This document shows, piece after piece, positions 49,859 through 56,146 of a stretch of 64,000 nt of DNA. The stretch's first letter is position 1; every line of letters starts with the position of its first letter. The notes beneath the pieces were generated by a model. It ran no database searches and was not told the DNA's origin. It saw only the letters and a program-made list of their open reading frames with translations. The translations under genes were made by a program, and so were the position numbers. The stretch is from a virus: positions 18,806 to 82,805 of IMG/VR virus record IMGVR_UViG_3300020370_000002; one strand, 5' to 3'.

Positions 49859-50224
49859 TTAGGATACTGCGTCAAGCAGAGTCTGTAGATCACCAAAGCC
49901 AGCTTTGTTTAGGCTGACAAACTCGACACCAAGTTTGGCTTCGATGTCGGCTACCAAATCAGCTTTTCTCACCTGAGGTGGACGCTTGGTAGGCTTAGGC
50001 TGGGCAACGTATACACCCAGAGCGGAGAGCTTAGCGATAACGCTTCGCTCGGTTTTCCCAAACTGAGCTGCAAGTGCATTGACAGTCTCACGGTTGGGGG
50101 ATTCCTCGTAAGAAGCTATCATAGTGTCGATAACGTCCTGAGGGTAATTACTTGATTTAACAGCAGTCATAGTCATACTATTTGTTCCTCCGAATAATTT
50201 TTTTAATGTTTCTCTCAATTTCAT
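49859..50224 (-). CDS. GcrA-like HTH protein upstream of the structured RNA
   Basis: A protein of 121 residues from the leaderless ATG, or 105 from the internal MTMTAVKSSNYPQ start that has GGAGG 10 bases before it. The HTH unit is TVNALAAQFGKTERSVIAKL, SALGVY. The second domain is RKADLVADIEAKLGVEFVSL. Two in-frame starts, one leaderless and one with a ribosome binding site, may give two products. The stop is followed directly by the structured RNA. Confidence 0.72.
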   Translation of the reverse strand: MKLRETLKKLFGGTNSMTMTAVKSSNYPQDVIDTMIASYEESPNRETVNALAAQFGKTERSVIAKLSALGVYVAQPKPTKRPPQVRKADLVADIEAKLGVEFVSLNKAGFGDLQTLLDAVS

Positions 50225-50231
50225 AATACAT

Positions 50232-50260
50232 ATTATATTAGAATTTACCATTTGAGTCAA
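50232..50260 (-). promoter_or_regulatory. sigma70-type promoter inside the end of the peptidase gene
   Basis: TTGACT (50260-50255), 17 bp, TATAAT (50237-50232), 7 bases, ATG. The -35 and spacer are coding sequence for the last residues of the upstream protein, whose TAA stop touches the -10 box. Confidence 0.8.
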
Positions 50261-50672
50261 GAACTTTTTTCCATTTCCTCATCATTTTTTTCTCCGCTTT
50301 TCGTGCTTCGACTTCCCACGGAGCAGTCCAATAGTCAGCACGCTTGTACTCTTTTCCTTTGAACTTGTCAACTTTTGTACCCATCTCTAGCTCTCCTCTT
50401 GCGAATTGCTTCACATGAGTCATTTCGTGAAAGATGGTTCTTATCATGCGGTAATCGTTGAATCGGCTATTGATACGAATTTCATAGCCCCATTCGTGCA
50501 TCCAAGAATCCCCGTAATAGTTATCCTTGAACTTCGTTAGTATAAGTTTTACTGGGTAATCCGCACACTCGTCTTGCAACTTATAATGTTTTATTGCAAA
50601 GTCTAGTGCTTTTACCGCAAGTTGCTGCCTTTCCCAAGTCCACCAACCTTTTTTGATTTTTATCTTATACAT
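50238..50672 (-). CDS. HExxH metallopeptidase-like protein
   Basis: A protein of 144 residues. FHEMTHVKQFARGE is a HExxH zinc motif near residue 83, and WEVEARKAE may give the third ligand near residue 120. The layout resembles SprT/WLM-like small metallopeptidases. It has no signal peptide, so it acts inside the cell. SprT-type proteases remove DNA-protein crosslinks, but the match is too weak to claim that. An AAGGAAA site precedes the ATG. Confidence 0.7.
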   Translation of the reverse strand: MYKIKIKKGWWTWERQQLAVKALDFAIKHYKLQDECADYPVKLILTKFKDNYYGDSWMHEWGYEIRINSRFNDYRMIRTIFHEMTHVKQFARGELEMGTKVDKFKGKEYKRADYWTAPWEVEARKAEKKMMRKWKKVLDSNGKF

Positions 50673-50695
50673 AGATTTCCTTAATTTATGGATAT

Positions 50696-50724
50696 ATTAT
50701 ACCAGCAATTACATCCATTGTCAA
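50696..50724 (-). promoter_or_regulatory. sigma70-type promoter
   Basis: TTGACA (50724-50719), 17 bp, TATAAT (50701-50696). It lacks the A-rich upstream element, because it borders the GC-rich gene desert. The leader of about 17 bases contains AAGGAAA for the metallopeptidase gene. Confidence 0.75.
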
Positions 50725-50766
50725 ATGATTTTGCCCCTATTCGTGAAAAAAACATCAGCGAATTCC

Positions 50767-50790
50767 GGGGGGCCGCGCGCGGGGTCGGAA
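50767..50790. other. GC-rich palindromic element
   Basis: A run of G and C contains the 10-bp palindrome CCGCGCGCGG (50773-50782) flanked by G tracts. It sits at the left border of the gene desert. A protein site or melting barrier is possible; nothing more can be said. Confidence 0.4.
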
Positions 50791-50803
50791 AGTCAAGTGT
50801 TTT

Positions 50804-50863
50804 TTGTGTAATTTGTGCAAATTTTGTGTAATTTTTGTCCCCGTTGCGGAGACTTGTGTAATT
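50804..50863. repeat. Three iteron-like repeats TTGTGTAATT
   Basis: Identical 10-bp copies start at 50804, 50824 and 50854, spaced 20 and 30 bp, that is whole helical turns. Such phasing is typical of sites bound cooperatively on one DNA face, for example by an initiator or repressor. They lie beside tandem promoters and a parS-like site. Confidence 0.6.
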
Positions 50864-50896
50864 ATAAAAAATTTGGTGCATTCGTGCAAAAAAGAC

Positions 50897-50925
50897 TTGA
50901 CATGCGCACCCGTTGCGCGTATACT
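50897..50925 (+). promoter_or_regulatory. Promoter in repeat module 1
   Basis: TTGACA (50897-50902), 17 bp, TATACT (50920-50925). The spacer holds an inverted repeat GCGCA-CCCGT-TGCGC, a possible operator between the hexamers. Confidence 0.6.
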
Positions 50926-51021
50926 GGCGCCGGGCGGGTACTTAAAATCGTCGTCGTACTACTACTGGCGCAGGAGACTTGCTTAATTTGCATTAATTTG
51001 CACCATACCCGCAAAAAAGAC

Positions 51022-51050
51022 TTGACTTTTGTACTCATCGGCCGCATACT
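51022..51050 (+). promoter_or_regulatory. Promoter in repeat module 2
   Basis: TTGACT (51022-51027), 17 bp, CATACT (51045-51050). It is weaker than copy 1 and its spacer lacks the same inverted repeat. Confidence 0.5.
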
Positions 51051-51141
51051 GGCGCAAGCAACACCTTATACAGTCGTCGTCGTACTACTACTGGCGCCCC
51101 CGCGCCAAAAATCTCAATAAATCAAGATTTTTTTCGCGGAA

Positions 51142-51157
51142 TGTTTCACGTGAAACC
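51142..51157. other. parS-like ParB-binding site
   Basis: The sequence is TGTTTCACGTGAAACC, with the 14-bp perfect palindrome GTTTCACGTGAAAC. It matches 15 of 16 bases of the chromosomal parS consensus TGTTTCACGTGAAACA as I know it. The stop codon of a small gene lies inside it. No ParA or ParB gene was seen in the window. Confidence 0.7.
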
Positions 51158-51271
51158 ATTGTGAAGCGCAAGGGCTATGCAATAGCCAACGCTGGAGAAT
51201 ATCGCGGCAAGTGCCAGAGTGAGCAATCCCCAATATATAGAAATTGCGAGAGCAGAGATAAGATTTTTCAT
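51146..51271 (-). CDS. Small membrane protein of 41 residues
   Basis: It starts MKNLISALAISIYWGLLTLA and has two hydrophobic stretches, the second around AAIFSSVGYCIALAL. The ATG overlaps the upstream stop as ATGA. Its own TGA is within the parS-like site. It is the last gene of a GC-richer operon. Function unknown. Confidence 0.55.
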   Translation of the reverse strand: MKNLISALAISIYWGLLTLALAAIFSSVGYCIALALHNGFT

Positions 51272-51375
51272 AGTGTATTATTCCAAAGGTAATAAATTGC
51301 AGTTGCCCATATAGCAACGTCAGTAATAATCGAATAAATGAAATATCCGAGAGCCATAATTTTTGCTAGTTTCAT
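51268..51375 (-). CDS. Small membrane protein of 35 residues, paralogue of the 53112 gene
   Basis: The sequence MKLAKIMALGYFIYSIITDV, then AIWATAIYYLWNNTL, matches the 36-residue protein at 53112 (LAK, Y-x-IYSI-x-D, IxYxx). GGAGG lies 7 bases before the ATG, which overlaps the exonuclease stop as ATGA. The conserved pair and the strong ribosome binding site support translation. Confidence 0.6.
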   Translation of the reverse strand: MKLAKIMALGYFIYSIITDVAIWATAIYYLWNNTL

Positions 51376-52034
51376 TGTCCCGCCTCCAAAACGGTTTTTC
51401 GTGTAGTATTTTTTAGTAGTGAGGCAAGAATCATTGCCTCGTAATCTCGCGCATCTTCGAGCGCGGTGTGGGGTTCGTCCGCTAGTGCGTTGTACGCATC
51501 ACGCGCGACATATTTTGCCATAGTGTCGGCAGTCATAGAAACGCGAGTTCGTTTTGCAGTCCAGAGGTTGCGCTCTTCGCACCATGCGACATATTCGGCA
51601 GTCGTGCCAATCATATTTTTTGCCGCTTTCATTAGGCAAAATTTCTGCGAAAATACGCCAAGGTCGATTCCAGTATTTCGGCATTTGCCAAAATCGAAAG
51701 CGATATTGTAGGCAGTCAAAACAGGCTTGTATTGTCCTAAGATTCGAGCGAGCCAAATATTGACCAGTGTAGGCGAGCAAATAGAGCGTTGCCCATTGTC
51801 TAGCAAATCCTCGTAATGCTTGAGCCTACGCGCTCGCGTTTGCTTAGAAAAGAAAGCGTCAGCGGGTGCGCCTTTGACAGCGAATAAAGGCAGTTTGCCG
51901 AAATGCCCATTTAGCAGAACCGCGAATTGCTCAATAATTGCGCCTTTGCGATCCATGATAACCGCGCCAAAATCTGCGACCGTTTGTTGTTGGGTTGTCT
52001 CGGTATCGACAATCAAGTAATAGTGTTTATTCAT
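51372..52034 (-). CDS. DnaQ-like 3'-5' exonuclease (DEDD)
   Basis: A protein of 220 residues. LIVDTETTQQQ gives D and E of motif I, LTAYNIAFDFGKC gives motif II, and PHTALEDARDYE gives the H and D of motif III (DEDDh type). It is a separate exonuclease, since the family A polymerase carries its own. It may degrade RNA or host DNA, or proofread. GAGGAA precedes the chosen ATG. Base composition is GC-richer than in the replication block. Confidence 0.85.
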   Translation of the reverse strand: MNKHYYLIVDTETTQQQTVADFGAVIMDRKGAIIEQFAVLLNGHFGKLPLFAVKGAPADAFFSKQTRARRLKHYEDLLDNGQRSICSPTLVNIWLARILGQYKPVLTAYNIAFDFGKCRNTGIDLGVFSQKFCLMKAAKNMIGTTAEYVAWCEERNLWTAKRTRVSMTADTMAKYVARDAYNALADEPHTALEDARDYEAMILASLLKNTTRKTVLEAGQ

Positions 52035-52035
52035 T

Positions 52036-52506
52036 TTATGCGTTCCTCGCGTTGTATGAAATAGGATTATAAACCCGAATACCCATAGATTGCAAGGCAT
52101 TTCGGACGTTTTCGGAATCATCAAACATAAAAGCATTATAGCGCATCCATGCCAGAGAAACCCCAAGATCACGCGCACATTGGCGAATCATGGATTGTTT
52201 GAGAATACCATCGGCAATAGTCGAGCCAATAGGCCGCGAGTATATAAACCGATAGCGTAGATTAGACCGCACCAGAAACGCAAGGTCTGCGTCACCAATA
52301 ACGCGAGCCGTCATAATGACAACATCATGCCGCGATTGGTCAATGGTTCGCCATGAATCCGCGAGAGGCAGAAGCGAATCTCTCGCGATTTTTTCGGGCG
52401 TGTTGTTGTCGATCCATGCCGACAGGTTGAGCGTACCATCTGCCAGAGTATTCTGCCTATGGCTTGAGTCGATGGTAGTCCCATCTAGATCAAAAATAAA
52501 GAGCAT
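52036..52506 (-). CDS. HAD-superfamily phosphatase
   Basis: A protein of 156 residues. Motif I is FIFDLDGTTID (nucleophile D near residue 6), motif II is VIMTARV, and motif III/IV is AFMFDDSENV. The size matches small phage HAD enzymes related to the 3'-phosphatase half of polynucleotide kinase. No kinase domain is present. The substrate could be a nucleotide or a DNA/RNA end. Confidence 0.82.
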   Translation of the reverse strand: MLFIFDLDGTTIDSSHRQNTLADGTLNLSAWIDNNTPEKIARDSLLPLADSWRTIDQSRHDVVIMTARVIGDADLAFLVRSNLRYRFIYSRPIGSTIADGILKQSMIRQCARDLGVSLAWMRYNAFMFDDSENVRNALQSMGIRVYNPISYNARNA

Positions 52507-52711
52507 AAAAATATCCTATAATGCCGAGTGAATTTAATATGATTAAGTTGTAGAGCTTACCAGAGGTTGCTTGTATAGTCAACAGCGCAAGCCCAACAAT
52601 CGCAAGAAATTTTCCTGCATTATAATCAATGATAAAGGGAGCCAAGCCCATGCAGATCGTACCGATCCACGCGAGCCATTCAACCAAAGCCTGACGGCTT
52701 TGAGCATCCAT
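52490..52711 (-). CDS. Membrane protein of 73 residues
   Basis: It has two or three hydrophobic segments (WLAWIGTICMGLAPFII, FLAIVGLALLTIQA, NLIILNSLGIIGYFYAL). The ATG overlaps the HTH stop as TAATG. It overlaps the HAD gene by 17 bases. A transporter- or holin-like role cannot be decided. Confidence 0.65.
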   Translation of the reverse strand: MDAQSRQALVEWLAWIGTICMGLAPFIIDYNAGKFLAIVGLALLTIQATSGKLYNLIILNSLGIIGYFYALYF

Positions 52712-53001
52712 TATTGGATGCTCATTAGAAGGGCTGAGAGAGAGCGCATTGATGCGCCTTCTAGACCTTCAAGGCTTTCACCTTGCAAAGCCTTTTCGAT
52801 GGCTTGCACCATCTCGGCTTTGGTTGAGCGTGAGGCTTTCGCCTTTGGCTCTGCTTTTTTGTAAAGCCCAAGCATAACGGCTTTTGAAATGACAGAACGG
52901 ACGGGAAGCCCGAATTCTGCCGCGAGATCATCAGCGACAGAGCGCGTGATGGGTGAGCGATCGTCCATAATGGCGATCATTTTAGTAGTGTAGTTTGACA
53001 T
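52711..53001 (-). CDS. GcrA-like HTH protein, paralogue at the head of the GC-richer operon
   Basis: A protein of 96 residues. HTH unit VADDLAAEFGLPVRSVISKA, VMLGLYKK; second domain TKAEMVQAIEKALQ, MRSLSALLMSI. The chosen ATG has AAGGAGG 6 bases upstream; longer readings would cross the promoter. It is the first gene of the operon and is probably its regulator. Confidence 0.72.
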   Translation of the reverse strand: MSNYTTKMIAIMDDRSPITRSVADDLAAEFGLPVRSVISKAVMLGLYKKAEPKAKASRSTKAEMVQAIEKALQGESLEGLEGASMRSLSALLMSIQ

Positions 53002-53043
53002 ATGAGCCTCCTTAGGCGTGTCGGTTAATTTTAATATGCAAGC

Positions 53044-53072
53044 ATTATCGCACATTTTTGCGAAAAAGTCAA
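53044..53072 (-). promoter_or_regulatory. sigma70-type promoter of the GC-richer operon
   Basis: TTGACT (53072-53067), 17 bp, GATAAT (53049-53044), preceded by AAAATAATGC. The leader of about 36 bases carries AAGGAGG. Confidence 0.78.
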
Positions 53073-53111
53073 GCATTATTTTATATTTCTTTTGCATATA
53101 TTTCTTGCCCC

Positions 53112-53222
53112 TTAGAAGAAAATGATATAAACGATTCCGCCTATGACGATCATGTCAGCGGTGATAGAATAAATCATGTAAGCCCTGAAGGCGAATTTTG
53201 CTAGTTGTTTTTTGATTTTCAT
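53112..53222 (-). CDS. Leaderless small membrane protein of 36 residues
   Basis: It starts MKIKKQLAKFAFRAYMIYSI and ends TADMIVIGGIVYIIFF. The ATG lies 7 bases after a -10 box and has no ribosome binding site. It is a paralogue of the 35-residue protein at 51268, so the two ends of this region carry related micropeptides. Confidence 0.6.
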   Translation of the reverse strand: MKIKKQLAKFAFRAYMIYSITADMIVIGGIVYIIFF

Positions 53223-53229
53223 AAGGTGA

Positions 53230-53258
53230 ATTTTACAGGAGTCTTTCGCAAATGTCAA
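53230..53258 (-). promoter_or_regulatory. sigma70-type promoter giving a leaderless mRNA
   Basis: TTGACA (53258-53253), 17 bp, TAAAAT (53235-53230), 7 bases, ATG of the 36-residue gene. A Fur-box-like palindrome lies 38 bp upstream of the -35. Confidence 0.7.
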
Positions 53259-53295
53259 TGGTAATAATGCACATTCCATTATATTTCCATTATTT

Positions 53296-53314
53296 AATGA
53301 GAATGATTCTCATT
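53296..53314. promoter_or_regulatory. Fur-box-like palindrome
   Basis: AATGAGAATGATTCTCATT is a perfect 8-3-8 palindrome. It contains TGAGAATGATTCTCA, a close variant of the 7-1-7 Fur site TGATAATxATTATCA. It lies in a 190-bp divergent intergenic region. Which promoter it controls, if any, is unclear. Confidence 0.6.
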
Positions 53315-53316
53315 TG

Positions 53317-53368
53317 GCGGGGGCGGTTAAGAGACGCACCATCTTGGTGCGCGGCGTCGCTCCCCCGC
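53317..53368. repeat. Nested GC-rich inverted repeat
   Basis: The outer arms GCGGGGG and CCCCCGC enclose the hairpin CGCACC-ATCTT-GGTGCG. All pairs are perfect. A T-rich run follows on the plus strand about 15 bases later. It may be a terminator, a cruciform or part of a small RNA. Confidence 0.6.
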
Positions 53369-53413
53369 ACGTACAACTTTGGGTTTTTTCGGCAACTGAC
53401 TTAAAAAAATTTC

Positions 53414-53442
53414 TTGACATTGTATGTCATTTTTAGTATAAT
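53414..53442 (+). promoter_or_regulatory. sigma70-type promoter of the second fibre locus
   Basis: TTGACA (53414-53419), 17 bp, TATAAT (53437-53442), 6 bases, ATG, with AAAAAAATTTC upstream. The fibre mRNA should be leaderless. Confidence 0.85.
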
Positions 53443-53448
53443 TTTTTC

Positions 53449-54963
53449 ATGAGTACTTATAGATACGATTTTACCATAGCTAATGCTCCTCCTGGTCAGT
53501 CTGGGCAATATCCTCTAGCAACACAGAGCACTGTTTTCATGCCAGAGACTAGTATATTTTTTCAGCATGGTGATACGATTCAGGCAAAGCATACACACCC
53601 AACAGGTTTAAACATAAACTATACTGGCCCTGATGTACATGGGGCAAATCCAGATCCTACAGTTAAGACTTCCTTAGCTTCAGGAGAGACAAGAACTTTA
53701 ACATGGAGTGGGACCTTTCAAGATGAGGCTACTCCGCCTAATACTGTAGATTTTAACGATGACTATTTTACACAATGGTTTTTCTTTGCAAATGATGGCA
53801 CAGATAATATATACTCTCAAAAAATAGTTTATAGAAGGGTAAAAATTACATCCTTTACGACTTCTGCAACAACAGTTGAGCCTGGGGAGTCAATAACTTT
53901 TGGTGTCGGAGGCCTCACAGGATTCCCTGATGCTAGTGGTGCTAATGGAAATCGTTTATATATTAGTATATTTCCAGCAGGAGCCGCTTCTTTAGTAGGA
54001 ACTAATTATATAAGCTGGAATAATTCTAATAATCAACTTGGAAGGGTTACCACGTCAGATACTTTTCCGGTATTACAAACCTCAGGCACAGCAGGTAATC
54101 TACCTGATGGAACTTATAATGCTTATATAACTCATTATGGAGGAGAAACAGCCCTAAACGGTAGTTTAACTGTAGGTAACAGATTTTTTGGATCAGAAAG
54201 AAGACTTAGAAACAACAGTGGGGTTATTTTTACAAAGTCATTTACAGTAGCTACCCCCACTAATACAACTCCCACTAATTTTAGCTTAGGAGCAGATATA
54301 GAGAACTCTGCACTAAATGCAACATGGAATCTAGGACAAGTTACAGTAGCAGGTATGGATGCAGGAGTTAGTACTAGTATTTCTGTTTCTGGACAAGGAG
54401 CGCCCCGATTTTCTATAAATGGAGGATCGTACAATAATGCAACAGTAACAAATTTAACAGTCTCTAATGGAGATACAGTTGATATGCAGATGGATGCTTC
54501 TGGAGAGTTTAATACCCCGCATACAGCAACTTTAAATATTGGAGGTGTAGAAGACTCTATGGTTGTTACAACTATAATAGATCCTGGAACAGGAGGAGGA
54601 GGTTCAGGAAGCGGTACTGGAACCGGAGACTTTGGTTTAATAGTTAAAAATGCTGCCACTCCTCCTGCTATTATATTTGGACCAGGTATAAGATCAAGTC
54701 ATCTACTAGGTAGCAATACATTCGTAATAGCAGCTAACTCATCAATTGATGTAGGCCCCTTCGAAGGTTTTACAGGCACAAATATATCGACTTGCGGATT
54801 TTTTCTTGTGGCTGTTAACGCCAACAATGTTTTTATAGGCTATCAAATAGTAGTAACTAGGGGGCTGGGCAACACAATTAACGGTATAGATGTAGGAAAG
54901 GTGCGTATTAGTAACTCTTCAAGCCACCAAGTTGAAGGTCGCTACTACGCGGTGAGATATTAA
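53449..54963 (+). CDS. Tail fibre / adhesin of the second fibre locus
   Basis: A protein of 504 residues made of several beta-sandwich-like sections (VKITSFTTSATTVEPGESIT, FTVATPTNTTPTNFSLGADI, VTVAGMDAGVSTSISVSGQG). A GGGGSGSGTGTG hinge near residue 380 leads to a C-terminal tip domain. The ATG is at the predicted transcription start, without ribosome binding site. It lies far from the main fibre cluster and has its own promoter, so it may be expressed differently or be an accessory adhesin. Confidence 0.65.
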   Translation: MSTYRYDFTIANAPPGQSGQYPLATQSTVFMPETSIFFQHGDTIQAKHTHPTGLNINYTGPDVHGANPDPTVKTSLASGETRTLTWSGTFQDEATPPNTVDFNDDYFTQWFFFANDGTDNIYSQKIVYRRVKITSFTTSATTVEPGESITFGVGGLTGFPDASGANGNRLYISIFPAGAASLVGTNYISWNNSNNQLGRVTTSDTFPVLQTSGTAGNLPDGTYNAYITHYGGETALNGSLTVGNRFFGSERRLRNNSGVIFTKSFTVATPTNTTPTNFSLGADIENSALNATWNLGQVTVAGMDAGVSTSISVSGQGAPRFSINGGSYNNATVTNLTVSNGDTVDMQMDASGEFNTPHTATLNIGGVEDSMVVTTIIDPGTGGGGSGSGTGTGDFGLIVKNAATPPAIIFGPGIRSSHLLGSNTFVIAANSSIDVGPFEGFTGTNISTCGFFLVAVNANNVFIGYQIVVTRGLGNTINGIDVGKVRISNSSSHQVEGRYYAVRY

Positions 54964-55680
54964 ATGAGTACATATGGACTACAAGTATTTGGAGAGGGGG
55001 TGGCAGCTTTTCAAATTGATTCAAATACCACAGATACACAGCATTTGCCCATAACCCATTCAGCCACAGGAACCTCTGTAGGAGCGGGACTTACTAATGC
55101 TCAAAAAGCAGCGATTTACCAGCCTGGAGACATTATAATGGCAAGGCCTGTTTCGGGTTCAGGAAGTCTGTGTATAAGTGATGATGCTTACCCGAATTTT
55201 TCTCAAAATGCCGACTATAAAATACTTTCTCCAGCAGCGGGTGCTCCCACCAATGTAAACAGTTCGACTCATGGTCTTACTGTTTTTAACAACCCTAGTA
55301 CAGCTGCTGACGGAAGTGTTATTCCTTCTAAAAAAATATTTGATTCAAGAAGTTTTACTAACTCTATCCCTTTTAATCAGATTTATGGAAAACTTAGTTT
55401 TGATGGAGGACCACAAAGTGCTGGAGCTCTAATTGCAACAAACAACATTGTTTTAGCCTCAACCACACAAGCAAAGTATGATAAGACATATACCGTTATG
55501 AACGGCGGTTACTTTGTAGAAGGCTTTCCCACTGTAATTCACGGATTCTATTTTGATGATGCAAATAACAGAATACTTTATCACAGTGTTATAACTTTTG
55601 CTTTGCCTTGGTACCCTTACCCAGTAATAAACAACCCCATAAAAAACTATGGCGACGTAATGATAGGAGAATTAGTATGA
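54964..55680 (+). CDS. Tail fibre tip / structural protein
   Basis: A protein of 238 residues, starting with no gap after the 504-residue gene. It begins MSTYGLQVFGEGVAAFQIDS and ends KNYGDVMIGELV. It is beta-rich with no enzyme motif, and resembles the small fibre or decoration subunits encoded after large fibres. Its stop overlaps the next ATG as ATGA. Confidence 0.6.
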   Translation: MSTYGLQVFGEGVAAFQIDSNTTDTQHLPITHSATGTSVGAGLTNAQKAAIYQPGDIIMARPVSGSGSLCISDDAYPNFSQNADYKILSPAAGAPTNVNSSTHGLTVFNNPSTAADGSVIPSKKIFDSRSFTNSIPFNQIYGKLSFDGGPQSAGALIATNNIVLASTTQAKYDKTYTVMNGGYFVEGFPTVIHGFYFDDANNRILYHSVITFALPWYPYPVINNPIKNYGDVMIGELV

Positions 55681-56135
55681 CAGTTTATGGTATAGCATAC
55701 GTAGACGCAGAGGGTCACATAGACTCTTTTTATATACCTGGCCCCACGGGTTATCCTGAAGAAGGAACCTCCGAGGCTGACAACACAAAAACAATCGTTC
55801 ATGTAACAGACGAAGTTACAGATATGTCAAGCTTTGTAAAATATAAATATTACAAAGATGGTATATGGAAAAGCCGTACAGGACCTCCCGCAGATTATTA
55901 TAACTGGAAAGATGAAGCTTGGGTTCTTGACTCTACGGAACTCTTTTTGCAACTAAGAAAGGAAAGAGATTTAAGACTTTACCAATGTGATTGGACACAG
56001 CTAGATGACTCTAAACTCAGCATGACAAAGAAGGGGGAGTGGGCAGAGTATAGACAAGCTCTTCGTGAAGTTCCACAAACTAATGGCGACGCAAAGTTAT
56101 TAAGCGAGGTAGTTTGGCCAGATAAACCATCATAG
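55677..56135 (+). CDS. Tail fibre assembly chaperone-like protein, copy 4
   Basis: A protein of 152 residues. The C-terminal segment (LRKERDLRLYQCDWTQLDDS, WAEYRQALREVP, VVWPDKPS) matches the phage tail assembly chaperone pattern and copy 2. The N-terminal half (DEAWVLDSTELF) is the longer version. It completes the fibre-plus-chaperone layout seen in the main cluster. Confidence 0.7.
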   Translation: MTVYGIAYVDAEGHIDSFYIPGPTGYPEEGTSEADNTKTIVHVTDEVTDMSSFVKYKYYKDGIWKSRTGPPADYYNWKDEAWVLDSTELFLQLRKERDLRLYQCDWTQLDDSKLSMTKKGEWAEYRQALREVPQTNGDAKLLSEVVWPDKPS

Positions 56136-56146
56136 AAAAATAATTC

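Larger units (their letters stand above)
50884..51097 (+). repeat. Two direct-repeat modules with tandem promoters
   Basis: Each module has GCAAAAAAGACTTGAC, a 17-bp spacer ending at ATACTGGCGC, then about 22 bp on, CGTCGTCGTACTACTACTGG and CGC. The two -35 boxes are 125 bp apart. The variable parts between blocks differ while the blocks are identical, so the blocks are under selection. No gene follows on the plus strand, which suggests short twin RNAs or an origin. Confidence 0.65.

Noticed and set aside
50804-51120. Plus-strand open frames of 60 and 101 codons across the repeat region
   Set aside because: They run through the iterons and both promoter copies, have poor starts, and encode repeated Tyr/Trp/Arg-rich sequence that simply reflects the DNA repeats.
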